Shown piece by piece: positions 52,848 through 63,617 of a stretch of 64,000 nucleotides of DNA (positions are counted from its first letter, which is position 1; every line of letters begins with the position of its first letter). The notes under the pieces were generated by a model. It was not told the DNA's origin, made no database searches, and was given only the letters and a program-made list of their open reading frames with translations. Origin of the DNA: CAYLYU01 sp964501925 (GTDB lineage: Bacteria > Pseudomonadota > Zetaproteobacteria > Mariprofundales > Mariprofundaceae); contig CAZCTM010000008.1 in assembly GCA_964501925.1 (NCBI GenBank), forward strand, positions 1 through 64,000. The letters are read 5' to 3'. A program made the translations under genes and the position numbers.

Positions 52848-54665
52848 CTAAATGTGGATCGCCCGGCCATCGGAATCCAGCACCGACTCATGAATCATCT
52901 CGGAAAGGGTCGGATGAGGGAACATGTGATGTGCCAGCTCGACCTCGGTCGTTTCCAGCGTCCTCGCCAAACCCAGTGAAACGATCAGCTCGGTGGCCTC
53001 AGCACCCACGATATGCGCCCCGAGCAGTTCACCTGTCTCGGCATCAAAGATGGTCTTCACCATGCCCTCGGTTTCGGCCAGACCAATGGCCTTGCCATTC
53101 GGAGCGTAGGGCATGCGTCCAACCTTGATCTTATGACCCGCTTCCTTCGCAGCATTTTCAGTCATGCCGGTGGAACCGACCTGCGGCTGGCAGTAAGTGC
53201 AGCCCGGCACATTGCTGTAATCCACCGGATGCGGATTAAGACCCGCAATCGCCTCGACACATACAATACCCTCATGGCTGGCCACATGGGCCAGGGCTGG
53301 CGCTCCAATGACATCCCCAATCGCATAAATGCCTGGCTCATCGGTACGGTAATATTCATCCACCTTGATGGTGTTGTGCTCGACCTGCACCCGTGTGTGC
53401 TCCAGGCCGATCTCCTCGGTATTGCCGATCACACCGACAGCAACGAGTGCCACATCGCCTTCAACGGTTTCCTTCTTGCCCTTGACCTCATAATCAACCA
53501 CGGCCCTGCCTTTCACATTTCTGGCGGAAGAGACCATGGCACCGGTGATGACCTTGATACCGTTCTTCTTGAAACTGCGCTCAACCACCCTTGCAATCTC
53601 ATGATCCTCGACCGGAAGCACCTGGTCGGCGGCCTCCAGAACGGTGACCTCAGAACCCATTGCCCTGTAAAAATAGGCAAATTCCATACCAATGGCCCCG
53701 GATCCAATGACCACCATATGTTCTGGCAGCACCTCAAGCGACAGGGCCTTCTTGTAGGTGATGACCACCTCATTATCAACCTCCATACCGGGAAAGGCGC
53801 GGGCCTGTGCGCCTGTGGCAACAATCACATGCTTTGCCGTAATCTCCTTCCTTGAACCATCAGCCGCCTCAACCTCAAGCCTTGGGCCGGCCACAAAACG
53901 GGCGTAACCATCGATCCGTGTCACCTTGTTCTTCTTGAACAGAAAGCCGATGCCGTTGGACAGCCTTTCGGCAATCTTTCTGGAGCGTGCGATGGCAAGG
54001 CTCAGATCCGGTCTGGGCTCGGTCAGACCAACCCCCAGTTCCTTGCCGTGACCTTTGATGACATTGATGATCTCGGCCGTCCTGAGCAGGGCCTTGGTCG
54101 GGATGCATCCCCAGTTAAGGCAGATGCCGCCCAGATGTGTGGATTCAATGCATGCGGTTTTCAGGCCCAGCTGGGCCGCACGAATGGCCGCCACGTAGCC
54201 ACCTGGACCGGCCCCAATAATCGCAACATCATATTCGGCCTCTGCGGCTGAAAATGTGCCCGTCTCCTTACGGATTGGCGCTTCACCTTCAGACACCTCC
54301 GGTGCTTCCGATGCAATCTCTGCAGACTCCAATTCACCCCCAAGCTCCTCGATTCCCAGATCTTCCGTGTATTCAGGAGAAGGCTCAGCAGCACTTTCGG
54401 GCACATAATCCTCGGGGACTTCCTCACCTTCCTCCGCGATCACAGCAATGGGAGCCCCCACCGGGACTACCGAACCCTCGGACGCAAGAATCCTGTGCAG
54501 AACACCCTCGTCCACCACCTCCATCTCCATGGTGGCCTTGTCCGTCTCAACCTCCGCCAGCACCTCTCCCGAGGAAAGCTCGTCTCCTTCCTTCTTCAGC
54601 CAGCGGACAATCTTCCCCTCCTTCATGGTCGGAGAAAGCTGGGTCATAAAAACATCAATGGGCAT
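52848..54665 (-). CDS. lpd: Dihydrolipoamide dehydrogenase (E3) with N-terminal lipoyl domain
   Basis: 605 residues: a lipoyl domain (1-80, lysine in VETDKATMEMEV), an acidic linker (about 85-140), then a complete flavoprotein disulfide reductase. GAGPGGYVAAIRAAQLG binds FAD, GGICLNWGCIPTKALLR has the redox CxxxxC, GSGAIGMEFAYFYRAMG binds NAD, and HMFPHPTLSE gives the active-site His. E3 with its own lipoyl arm is known from Neisseria-type PDH. The first 90 residues are identical, in DNA too, to those of pdhC. Confidence 0.96.
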   Translation of the reverse strand: MPIDVFMTQLSPTMKEGKIVRWLKKEGDELSSGEVLAEVETDKATMEMEVVDEGVLHRILASEGSVVPVGAPIAVIAEEGEEVPEDYVPESAAEPSPEYTEDLGIEELGGELESAEIASEAPEVSEGEAPIRKETGTFSAAEAEYDVAIIGAGPGGYVAAIRAAQLGLKTACIESTHLGGICLNWGCIPTKALLRTAEIINVIKGHGKELGVGLTEPRPDLSLAIARSRKIAERLSNGIGFLFKKNKVTRIDGYARFVAGPRLEVEAADGSRKEITAKHVIVATGAQARAFPGMEVDNEVVITYKKALSLEVLPEHMVVIGSGAIGMEFAYFYRAMGSEVTVLEAADQVLPVEDHEIARVVERSFKKNGIKVITGAMVSSARNVKGRAVVDYEVKGKKETVEGDVALVAVGVIGNTEEIGLEHTRVQVEHNTIKVDEYYRTDEPGIYAIGDVIGAPALAHVASHEGIVCVEAIAGLNPHPVDYSNVPGCTYCQPQVGSTGMTENAAKEAGHKIKVGRMPYAPNGKAIGLAETEGMVKTIFDAETGELLGAHIVGAEATELIVSLGLARTLETTEVELAHHMFPHPTLSEMIHESVLDSDGRAIHI

Positions 54666-54671
54666 GACAAT
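54400..54671. repeat. Direct repeat copy 1 (lipoyl domain of lpd)
   Basis: 272 bp with no mismatch that I could find against 55768-56039. Covers the start codon, the whole lipoyl domain and the start of the linker (to VPEDYVP), plus 6 bases upstream of the ATG. Confidence 0.95.
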
Positions 54672-54749
54672 CCTCTTCTAACCAGCAAAATGTGAGGAAC
54701 AAAAAGGCAAAACAGCTCATTCCTCTTTGGAGCTCGTAATGATGAGCGA

Positions 54750-56033
54750 TCAGAGCAGCAGGCCGGCCGGTGTTTCCAGGTGCCGCTTGAGGGCGGCAAG
54801 GAAGTTGGCACCAATCGCACCGTCCACCACCCGGTGATCACAGGAAAGCGTCAGTGTCAGCATCTGTTTGACACATATCTCTCCATTCTCCACCACCGCC
54901 CTTGGCTCAGTGGCCCCCACAGCAAGCAGAGCGCCTTCGGGGGGATTGATCACGGCCGCAAACTGCTTGATGCCAAACATCCCAAGATTGGAAATGGAGA
55001 AGGTCCCGCCGGTATATTCCTCCGGCTTCAGGCCTCCTTCACGGGCCCGTGCTGCCAGTTCCTTTATCTCTGCCGAGATCTCGACCATGCTTTTCCGTTC
55101 AGCATAGCGAATCACCGGTGTAATCAGGCCTCCTTCCAGGGCCACGGCCACGGATACATGGGCATGCTTGTGCTTGAGTGTTCCCTCATCGGTCCATGTG
55201 GCGTTCGCATCCGGAACATCCATCAGTGACCTGGCCACAGCCTTGATCACAAAATCGTTGACGGAAAGCCGGAAGCTTCCGTTTGCGGCCTCGTTCAACT
55301 GGCTCCGCAAATCCAGAAGGCGATCCATGGCCACATCGATGGCCAGGTAAAAATGCGGTACCTGCTGTTTGGATGCAGTCAGCCTGCTGGCAATCGTCTT
55401 GCGCATCATCGAATGCTCAACGAGCTCATACTCATCCTTGTGATAGGGGAGTGGGCCCTGCGGCAACGGACGAACGGGTGGAACCGGCTCTCCGGCACCC
55501 AGTCCGAGCCTGATCCCGGCCTTGGCGGCCTTTTCCACATCTGCCTTGACGATGCGACCGCGTGGGCCTGACCCTCTGATGTTCTCCAGGTCGACTCCCA
55601 GTTGCCTTGCCAGCCGCCGGGCCAGGGGACTGGCCTTAATCCGTTTGGGTTTTTCCGGCGCAACCTCCTCCTCGGAAGGTGCTTGAACGACATCCTCGGC
55701 AGGTTTGCCAGCCATTGCTTCACCCATGGGTTCTTCAGCCTGTTCCGCGGGTTGTTCGGCCATGACAGGCACATAATCCTCGGGGACTTCCTCACCTTCC
55801 TCCGCGATCACAGCAATGGGAGCCCCCACCGGGACTACCGAACCCTCGGACGCAAGAATCCTGTGCAGAACACCCTCGTCCACCACCTCCATCTCCATGG
55901 TGGCCTTGTCCGTCTCAACCTCCGCCAGCACCTCTCCCGAGGAAAGCTCGTCTCCTTCCTTCTTCAGCCAGCGGACAATCTTCCCCTCCTTCATGGTCGG
56001 AGAAAGCTGGGTCATAAAAACATCAATGGGCAT
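54750..56033 (-). CDS. pdhC: Pyruvate dehydrogenase E2, dihydrolipoamide acetyltransferase
   Basis: 427 residues: one lipoyl domain (1-80), an Ala/Glu-rich linker, a peripheral-subunit-binding domain (about 133-170, KASPLARRLARQLGVDLENI) and the acetyltransferase core ending CDHRVVDGAIGANFLAAL with the catalytic His and Asp. Transfers acetyl to CoA and forms the complex core. Its lipoyl domain is an exact copy of that in lpd. Third gene of pdhA-B-C-lpd. Confidence 0.96.
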   Translation of the reverse strand: MPIDVFMTQLSPTMKEGKIVRWLKKEGDELSSGEVLAEVETDKATMEMEVVDEGVLHRILASEGSVVPVGAPIAVIAEEGEEVPEDYVPVMAEQPAEQAEEPMGEAMAGKPAEDVVQAPSEEEVAPEKPKRIKASPLARRLARQLGVDLENIRGSGPRGRIVKADVEKAAKAGIRLGLGAGEPVPPVRPLPQGPLPYHKDEYELVEHSMMRKTIASRLTASKQQVPHFYLAIDVAMDRLLDLRSQLNEAANGSFRLSVNDFVIKAVARSLMDVPDANATWTDEGTLKHKHAHVSVAVALEGGLITPVIRYAERKSMVEISAEIKELAARAREGGLKPEEYTGGTFSISNLGMFGIKQFAAVINPPEGALLAVGATEPRAVVENGEICVKQMLTLTLSCDHRVVDGAIGANFLAALKRHLETPAGLLL

Positions 56034-56039
56034 GACAAT
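55768..56039. repeat. Direct repeat copy 2 (lipoyl domain of pdhC)
   Basis: Partner of 54400-54671, same orientation, offset 1368 bp. Identity begins inside the linker codons and ends 6 bases before the pdhC ATG, so it matches the domain boundary closely. Confidence 0.95.
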
Positions 56040-56048
56040 TACCTGTAT

Positions 56049-57029
56049 TCAATTTCGATTGCACACTTGACGTGCGGCCTTGATGATCTCCTCCACGGAA
56101 GGAAGTGCCAGCGCCTCCAGGTTGGCTGCATACGGCATGGGGACATCAGCCCCGGTGACCCGCAACACGGGTGCATCCAGATCATCAAAGCCTTTTTCCA
56201 TGATCCGTGCCGAAATCTCCGCTCCAATCCCGGAAAAACGCCAGCCTTCCTCAATGACAACAACCCGATTGGTCTTGGCGACACTTTTGAGGATGGTGGT
56301 CTCATCCAGAGGCCGGATGGTACGCGGATCTACGACCTCTGCCTCGATCCCCTGTTTGGCCAGTTCATCCGCAGCCTTGAGGGTGAGGACCGCCATGCGC
56401 GAGTGTGCGATCAGGGTCACGTCCGTGCCCTGACGCTTGATGTCCGCCTTTCCCAGGGGAATCACATATTCATGATCCGGCACCTCACCGATATCACCAT
56501 AACTGATTTCATTTTCGATAAAGATCACCGGATCATCATCCCGAATGGCGGCTTTCAGAAGACCTTTGGCATCAGCAGGGTTGGATGGCATCACCACCTT
56601 CAGCCCAGGCACATTGACCATCCAGTTTTCCAGGCTTTGGGAATGCTGGGCCGCCACCTGGGCGGCTGCCCCGCCGGGACCCCGGAACACGACCGGTACA
56701 TGGTACTGACCACCGGACATATAGAGCATCTTCGCTGCGGCATTAACAATCTGATCCATGGCAAGGATGGCGAAATTCCAGGTCATGAATTCGATGATCG
56801 GTCTCAGACCCGCCATGGCCGCACCCACACCCAGCCCGGCAAATCCGGCCTCGGTGATGGGTGTATCAATGACCCTCTTGGGCCCGAAACGGTCCAGCAT
56901 GCCCTGGGATACCTTGTAGGCACCATTGTACTCGGCCACTTCCTCCCCCATGAGGAACACGGTTTCATCACGCTCCATCTCTTCTACCATGGCCTGATTT
57001 AGGGCCTCGCGCAAAGTAATCCTGGACAT
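56049..57029 (-). CDS. pdhB: Pyruvate dehydrogenase E1 beta subunit
   Basis: 326 residues from MSRITLREALNQAM; the longer open frame overlaps pdhA and is rejected. TITEAGFAGLGVGAAMAGL-like segment (DTPITEAGFAGLGVG), EFMTWNFAILAMDQIVN and VVFRGPGGAAAQVAAQHSQ are typical. Forms the alpha2beta2 E1 that decarboxylates pyruvate with TPP. It starts one base after the pdhA stop. Confidence 0.96.
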   Translation of the reverse strand: MSRITLREALNQAMVEEMERDETVFLMGEEVAEYNGAYKVSQGMLDRFGPKRVIDTPITEAGFAGLGVGAAMAGLRPIIEFMTWNFAILAMDQIVNAAAKMLYMSGGQYHVPVVFRGPGGAAAQVAAQHSQSLENWMVNVPGLKVVMPSNPADAKGLLKAAIRDDDPVIFIENEISYGDIGEVPDHEYVIPLGKADIKRQGTDVTLIAHSRMAVLTLKAADELAKQGIEAEVVDPRTIRPLDETTILKSVAKTNRVVVIEEGWRFSGIGAEISARIMEKGFDDLDAPVLRVTGADVPMPYAANLEALALPSVEEIIKAARQVCNRN

Positions 57030-57030
57030 G

Positions 57031-58092
57031 TCAGTTTTTCCCGCCGGGATAGGGATAGGCACCCTCGATGGGGTTGCGGTACACATCCGTGTAAAGTGTG
57101 GAGGCCTCGGGCTCTGCGGCAGCTTCGGCCTGCCTTGTGATGATACCAACCTGCTTTTTGATCTCCCGGTCCCTTTCCTTGAACGACTCCTCCGTTGCCA
57201 TACCGATCTCGATCATGCGCTGCTGAAGATGCACGATCGGATCGCGTCCCGTACGCCACTCGTTCACCTCGTCCCGCGTCCGGTATGTGGCCGGATCGGA
57301 CATGGAATGTCCGCGATAACGGTAGGTAATTGCCTCGACCAGGATGGGACCCTTGCCACTCCTGACATGCTCGATCGCCTCCAACATGTGGCGTTCAACC
57401 TCCAGCACATCCATGCCGTTGATCTGCATCCCGGGAATCTTGAACGAGATGCCGCGCTTGAACAGGTGGGTCTCGGCAGAGGCGCGGCTCAGGGCAGTTC
57501 CCATGGCATACTGATTGTTCTCCACGACAAAGACGATCGGCAGCTTCCAGAGGGCCGCCATGTTGAACGATTCATAAACCGCACCCTGGTTGATGGCCCC
57601 GTCTCCCATAAAGCAGACCGTAACGCGGCCATCCTCACGGTAATAGCCGGCAAAGCCGAAACCAAGGGCGGTCGGCACCTGTTCACCCACGATGCCGTTC
57701 CCGCCGGCAAAGTTACGACTCTTGTCAAACAGGTGCATGGAGCCACCCTTGCCGCCGGCGATCCCGGTACTGCGCCCCAACAACTCGGCCATGACGGCAG
57801 CAGGGTCGCACCCCCGCGCCAGAGCATGACCATGATCACGATAACTGGTCAGCATGTAATCATCGTCCCTCATGGCATGAACCGCCCCGACCGGAACCGC
57901 TTCCTGACCATTGCACAGATGACAGAAACCACCGATCTTTTTCAGACCATAGAGCTGCCCGGCCTTTTCCTCAAAACGCCGGATAAAGAGCATTTGATCG
58001 TGCATGGTGTTGAGGGTCCGGGACGTGTAGGTCCGGCCTTCATGGATCAGCTCACTGGCCTTGGATGTGGTTTCTTTCTTGGGAGACGCCAT
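57031..58092 (-). CDS. pdhA: Pyruvate dehydrogenase E1 alpha subunit
   Basis: 353 residues. The TPP motif GDGAINQGAVYESFNMAALWK...VENNQYAMGT, RRFEEKAGQLYGLKKIGGFCHL and the phosphorylation-loop-like RYRGHSMSDPATYR identify it. First gene of the PDH operon; GGAGG precedes the ATG. The divergent groES lies 215 bases away. Confidence 0.96.
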   Translation of the reverse strand: MASPKKETTSKASELIHEGRTYTSRTLNTMHDQMLFIRRFEEKAGQLYGLKKIGGFCHLCNGQEAVPVGAVHAMRDDDYMLTSYRDHGHALARGCDPAAVMAELLGRSTGIAGGKGGSMHLFDKSRNFAGGNGIVGEQVPTALGFGFAGYYREDGRVTVCFMGDGAINQGAVYESFNMAALWKLPIVFVVENNQYAMGTALSRASAETHLFKRGISFKIPGMQINGMDVLEVERHMLEAIEHVRSGKGPILVEAITYRYRGHSMSDPATYRTRDEVNEWRTGRDPIVHLQQRMIEIGMATEESFKERDREIKKQVGIITRQAEAAAEPEASTLYTDVYRNPIEGAYPYPGGKN

Positions 58093-58204
58093 ACACCCTC
58101 CTTAGCACCTGTCAGGGTGTGAAGACTGCCGCAGCCGGTGTGTTGCAGCAATATCACATTTTTCGGATCCGGGCCGATCCGTCGAGGACGGGCCAAATAA
58201 CCTA

Positions 58205-58233
58205 TTGACAAGCATGAAAACTGTTGCATGATT
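58205..58233 (+). promoter_or_regulatory. Probable groES promoter
   Basis: Perfect -35 TTGACA (58205-58210) and, after 16 bases, CATGAT (58227-58232) as a weak -10, immediately before the CIRCE element. Confidence 0.5.
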
Positions 58234-58258
58234 AGCACTCTCTATAGTCGAGTGCTAA
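58232..58258. promoter_or_regulatory. CIRCE element (HrcA operator) of groESL
   Basis: TTAGCACTC, 9 bases, GAGTGCTAA: a perfect match to the CIRCE consensus. Bound by HrcA, it represses groESL until heat or misfolding depletes active HrcA. hrcA itself is not in the window. Confidence 0.95.
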
Positions 58259-58307
58259 CCGCGTTCGACGGAAATTCTTATCAACAATATCACGCAGGAG
58301 TATAAAT

Positions 58308-58604
58308 ATGGCTACAAAGGTACGCCCTTTGCATGATCGGGTCATCATACGCCGTCTGGAGTCCGAAGAACTGACTTCCGGCGGAATCATCATTCCGGAT
58401 ACGGCAAAAGAAAAACCCATTCAAGGCGAAGTCATTGCCGCAGGAAAAGGCAAGCTTCTGGAGAATGGAGAGATCCGGCCACTTGATGTCAAACCGGGTG
58501 ATCGCGTGATCTTCTCCAAATACGCCGGTACGGAAATCAAGCTGGATGGAGAAGAGTACCTCATGATGCGCGAGGACGACATCCTCGGCATTGTCGAATC
58601 CTAA
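58308..58604 (+). CDS. groES: Co-chaperonin GroES
   Basis: 98 residues. MATKVRPLHDRVIIRRLESEE, the mobile loop TSGGIIIPDTAKEKP and the GDRVIFSKYAGTEI strand are canonical. Caps GroEL for folding. CAGGAG before the ATG; transcribed with groEL under CIRCE control. Confidence 0.98.
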   Translation: MATKVRPLHDRVIIRRLESEELTSGGIIIPDTAKEKPIQGEVIAAGKGKLLENGEIRPLDVKPGDRVIFSKYAGTEIKLDGEEYLMMREDDILGIVES

Positions 58605-58633
58605 AATTCATCATTCATCAAGGAGACTAACTG

Positions 58634-60274
<1,641 letters not shown>

Positions 60275-60294
60275 GCCAGCTCAGGCTTAATTGT

Positions 60295-60326
60295 AAAAAA
60301 GGGTGGCCTTCTGGCCGCCCTTTTTT
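60295..60326. terminator. Bidirectional terminator between groEL and hda
   Basis: AAAAAA GGGTGGCC TTCT GGCCGCCC TTTTTT: an 8-bp stem (one G-T) with A- and T-runs on either side, able to stop both convergent transcripts. Confidence 0.9.
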
Positions 60327-60357
60327 CATACCCTGATCAAGCTTTTTGGACCCTTGT

Positions 60358-61071
60358 TCAAATAAGGGAAGACCTGGCTTTTTCCTCCAGCCTGCGACGC
60401 AGGTATTTGCGTGCCCATGCCCTGCTCAGATGGCGGCGTTCCTCCAGCGAGGCCTTCTCCAGCTCGTGAAGTGCATCGATAAGAACAGACAATTGCCTTG
60501 GAAGGCGGAGAAGAAGAAGATCAATGATCGCATCATCGATCTGCCACTGGTTGGATGTGGCAACGGAACGCAGCACGGCATGCAGGTCTTCATCCGATTG
60601 CGGCGCAGCCATCTCAACCCGTTCCAGTGCCTTAAGCCTGCTGCTCAGCTCCGGAGGTGACAAATCCTCATCGGCGCAACGCCAGGCAACGAGTAAAGGC
60701 CGCTGCATGGACCGCGCCCGCTCAAGCAGGTGAAACAGGGCCATCCCGGAGGTATAGGGAATGGGGCCTGCAGGGACATCAACCAGCCATAGTGCGGATG
60801 AATCCAGATCCTCCATCCACTTCTGAACCAGGTTGATGGACGAGGTTGTCTTTCGAGCTATCTGGATCAAACCAAGAAAGGGGTGCTCCTGTCGCAGGGC
60901 ATGCAGCAAATGTGTCTTGCCAGCAGCCTCCGAAGAACTCAACCAGATATTCCCGCCATGAACCATCCACAGGGCGATACGATTGTGTACCGCTTCAACG
61001 TTGCCATGCCGGATCCACTCCCCATAGGAATATCTCGAGGGAATCTGGAAATCAAGAAGCCGCTGACGCAC
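60358..61071 (-). CDS. hda: Hda-like DnaA-homologous regulator
   Basis: 237 residues from the GTG at 61071, preceded by AAAGGG at 7 bases; a TTG at 61122 would extend it by 17. A degenerate DnaA AAA+ domain: NIWLSSSEAAGKTHLLHALRQ (Walker A), ALWLVDVP (Walker B region), SRLKALERVEMAAPQSDEDLHAVL (sensor/arginine-finger region), and a helical end ALHELEKASLEERRHLSRAWARKYL. Hda with the DnaN clamp converts DnaA-ATP to DnaA-ADP. Beside pgsA and DUF2066, a common proteobacterial neighbourhood. Confidence 0.85.
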   Translation of the reverse strand: MRQRLLDFQIPSRYSYGEWIRHGNVEAVHNRIALWMVHGGNIWLSSSEAAGKTHLLHALRQEHPFLGLIQIARKTTSSINLVQKWMEDLDSSALWLVDVPAGPIPYTSGMALFHLLERARSMQRPLLVAWRCADEDLSPPELSSRLKALERVEMAAPQSDEDLHAVLRSVATSNQWQIDDAIIDLLLLRLPRQLSVLIDALHELEKASLEERRHLSRAWARKYLRRRLEEKARSSLI

Positions 61072-61140
61072 AGGAATACCCTTTCTCCCGCTTGTCAGAG
61101 ATCCGGATACGGTATCGGGCAAAGAGAGTCTGCCAGCAAG

Positions 61141-61695
61141 TTATGCTCGCTCGGCCCGCATGGCCTTCAGTGTCCAGGTAATCATGTAGTGAAGGCCTGA
61201 AATGCACGTCAGGGCAAACGTCAGCAGGGCAGAGGCGTTCACCAGAAGGGGAGGTACGGGTGTCGCCATGTCCAGAAGAACCACTGCCAGATAAATGATC
61301 TGCATGGCCGTGGTCGCCTTGGAAAAAATGCTTGGCTGCATTTTCAGCTTGTGGGTAACCAGTTCATAGGCAATGGCTCCCACAACAATGATGACGTCAC
61401 GAAAGATCACTGCCAGGAACAAATACAGAGGTATCTGGCCGATGCTGAACAGCACCACCATGCAGCTGACCAGCAGGAGCTTGTCGGCGATGGGGTCGAG
61501 CAGGGCACCGATATCCGTCTGCTGGTGAAAACGTTTGGCCCACAAGCCATCCAGCATGTCTGTAAAGCCTGCGACAACGAATATGGCCAGGGCAAGCAAG
61601 GCCTTTTCCTCCAAAATCATGTAGAGCAGAAACGGTGTCAGCAGGATCCGGCTAAGTGTCAGAAGATTCGGAAAATTAATGATATCCCGATTCAA
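61141..61695 (-). CDS. CDP-alcohol phosphatidyltransferase, PgsA-like
   Basis: 184 residues, about five membrane helices. The family motif is FTDMLDGLWAKRFHQQTDIGALLDPIADK; the usual DGxxAR is DGLWAKR, one residue longer in appearance but with all four aspartates. Makes phosphatidylglycerol phosphate from CDP-DAG or a related product; the ClsB-like enzyme in this window would use the PG. The ATG overlaps the DUF2066-like stop. Confidence 0.88.
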   Translation of the reverse strand: MNRDIINFPNLLTLSRILLTPFLLYMILEEKALLALAIFVVAGFTDMLDGLWAKRFHQQTDIGALLDPIADKLLLVSCMVVLFSIGQIPLYLFLAVIFRDVIIVVGAIAYELVTHKLKMQPSIFSKATTAMQIIYLAVVLLDMATPVPPLLVNASALLTFALTCISGLHYMITWTLKAMRAERA

Positions 61696-62639
61696 TGGGC
61701 TACCCAGCCCTCGGCAGTCAGCTTCAAAACCATGCCCCGCCGCTGAAACCAGTCAGCCAGCCAGGAATCATCGTATCCCTCCAGGATCAGCGTGTAGACC
61801 TGGCGCCGAGCACTGAAAGTCTTGGGAATCACTGCCCTTACCCTTCGGTCGGACTTCAATCCGGATTCGATGACAACCTGTTCACCCAAAGACATGGGGC
61901 GGTCAAAAATCAGGATCTCCTCAACATAAATCGCATCCTGCCCGTCTCCTTCCACCTGCTGACCGGAAACGCTTACCGCATAGGCATCCCGCGCCCTTAG
62001 CAGAACTTCCTCCAGCCATCCCCTCAGGGCCTCCACCGGATCAGCCGGAGGCAGCAGGCGGGTCTCCGTATATTCTGCCAGTTTGGAGTTGCCACGCACG
62101 GTCAGCGTTGCCTGGTCTCCTTCCAGATTCAACCACTGCCATGCGAGAACCAGGGCGGGTGCCTTTTCCTCCAGAGTGATGCCCCAGTGTTCGGCCAGAT
62201 CGCCGGCTTCCTTGTAGAGAAGCTGTTCGGACTGCCCCATTGGAGATCCAGAGCTGTTCTTCATCATCAACTTCAGATTGAAACGGGGAGGTATGCGAAT
62301 ATGCGGCAAACCGGCCTGTTGCAGAAGGTGGAAAACGGCAGATGCGTTGAATACGACCAGGGTTTCATCGCGAGCCGGGATAATTCGACTCACCAGCTTG
62401 GAGGTAACGGGAAGAGCATCCGCCTGTCGACGAACCTTCCTCGGAATCAGGCGGTCCCACAGGAGGGGGGCCGCTGCTTGCGCCATATCCTCAATGGGAG
62501 GACGACTAAGCAACTGGTTTGACTGAGGAATGCTGACCTGGAGGCGAGGATCAGATGAGGCCATGGCAAGAGAAGGCATTACTCCCGTGGTCACCCCCAG
62601 GAGGAGGAAAAAGAAGGGCGATACCCGTCTGATTCTCAT
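61692..62639 (-). CDS. Secreted DUF2066-like protein
   Basis: 315 residues with a signal peptide to about SLAMA (residue 27). The body has FNASAVFHLLQQAGLPH and a repeated pattern of short strands; VVIESGLKSDRRVRAVIPKTFSARRQVYTLILEGYDDSWL closes it. The resemblance to DUF2066, which neighbours hda in gammaproteobacteria, rests on context and overall pattern. No function known. It abuts the SspB-like gene and overlaps pgsA by four bases. Confidence 0.6.
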   Translation of the reverse strand: MRIRRVSPFFFLLLGVTTGVMPSLAMASSDPRLQVSIPQSNQLLSRPPIEDMAQAAAPLLWDRLIPRKVRRQADALPVTSKLVSRIIPARDETLVVFNASAVFHLLQQAGLPHIRIPPRFNLKLMMKNSSGSPMGQSEQLLYKEAGDLAEHWGITLEEKAPALVLAWQWLNLEGDQATLTVRGNSKLAEYTETRLLPPADPVEALRGWLEEVLLRARDAYAVSVSGQQVEGDGQDAIYVEEILIFDRPMSLGEQVVIESGLKSDRRVRAVIPKTFSARRQVYTLILEGYDDSWLADWFQRRGMVLKLTAEGWVAH

Positions 62640-63119
62640 TTATTTCACAACACGAAGGTGTTTCTTTTTTCTCGGTTGTGCGCCTTTCTCATGGCTCACC
62701 TCCCCAAGATCCTTCTCGGGAGAACTCCTGGACATCCGAGCTGCCTGGCTATCCTGCTGCATGTTCCGAACCGCGCGGAGCACCTCACGGACGGATTCAG
62801 GGATGTCCTCTTCCCACAAAATGCCATCATCCACATCCTGATTTGACAGATAAGCTGCCCATATGCATTCCATGGGTATACGGCAGGCAAACGGCTGGCC
62901 CGAAAACGAGAAATTTGATTCCAGGCAGTCATCACGAATGTAAATCGGCTGGGGCATGCGTACGTTCAGTACCAGTTTCAAGGCCGGATCCCCTCGCAAA
63001 TGCTCGGGAACGATGACATCGTCTCGGCTGGCATCCACCACGATTAATATGCGCTTGTGCCGCTCAAAGTATTCCCTGAGCTTTCTTGCCTTGGCTGCAT
63101 TTGCAAATCGGCGTTTCAT
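62640..63119 (-). CDS. sspB: SspB-family ClpXP adaptor
   Basis: 159 residues. ILIVVDASRDDVIVPEHLRGDPALKLVLNVRM, FSFSGQPFACRIPMECIWAAYLS and a short acidic stretch match the SspB substrate-binding fold, which grips the ssrA tag. A flexible tail (about 120-150) ends in HLRVVK; E. coli SspB ends in the same LRVVK, the peptide that docks on the ClpX zinc domain. GGGAGA before the ATG at 63119 favours it over a TTG four codons upstream. It lies next to rnpB. Confidence 0.85.
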   Translation of the reverse strand: MKRRFANAAKARKLREYFERHKRILIVVDASRDDVIVPEHLRGDPALKLVLNVRMPQPIYIRDDCLESNFSFSGQPFACRIPMECIWAAYLSNQDVDDGILWEEDIPESVREVLRAVRNMQQDSQAARMSRSSPEKDLGEVSHEKGAQPRKKKHLRVVK

Positions 63120-63178
63120 ATTTTCTCCCAATCAGCATCCCCTGTACGGCTTGATTCACAACTGGCACAGAAATATGA

Positions 63179-63534
63179 GGAGTGGTCCTGTAAGCCGGGT
63201 TCTGTCCTCCATAACAGGAGGGATGGTCATTCATCTGGGCTGCCGGTCGCCCGGCAGCTCGTGCGGCCTACCCGGAAGCTCGCGCGGGCTACGCTTGGCG
63301 CTTCCTTATTTGGCCTTGCAGCAGATGGGGTTTACCATGCCTCCAACCGTTACCGTTCGGAGCGGTGCGCTCTTACCGCACCTTTTCACCCTTACCAGGA
63401 CAAGCCTGGCGGTATCTTTTCTGTGGCACTTTCCTGGACTCACGCCCACCGGCGGTTAACCGGCATCCTGCCCTGTGCAGCCCGGACTTTCCTCGACAGG
63501 TCATCGGTCCTGTCGCGACCATCCGAACCACTCC
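63179..63534 (-). ncRNA. rnpB: RNase P RNA, type A
   Basis: About 356 bases. On the minus strand the 5' helix GGAGTGGT pairs with ACCACTCC at the 3' end; GAGGAAAGTCCGGGCT (CR-I) is followed by further conserved blocks, and the 3' part has ACAGAACCCGGCTTACA (CR-V region). Catalytic RNA that trims tRNA 5' leaders. Ends are placed from P1 pairing and may be off by a few bases. Confidence 0.95.
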
Positions 63535-63543
63535 ACAATTCAC

Positions 63544-63549
63544 ATTATA
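63544..63549 (-). promoter_or_regulatory. -10 box of rnpB
   Basis: A perfect TATAAT on the minus strand, 9 bases before the predicted 5' end of RNase P RNA. The -35 (TGCACG, 17 bases upstream) is poor. Confidence 0.6.
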
Positions 63550-63617
63550 TCCTTTTTCAATTCATTCGTGCACCCATCCAGCTTGCAGGCCCCATTATGC
63601 CAATTTAGCTTCATCCC

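Noticed and set aside
55602..58122. Long plus-strand frames (466 and 364 codons) opposite the PDH genes
   Set aside because: Antisense to intact pdhA, pdhB and pdhC; low-complexity shadow sequences.
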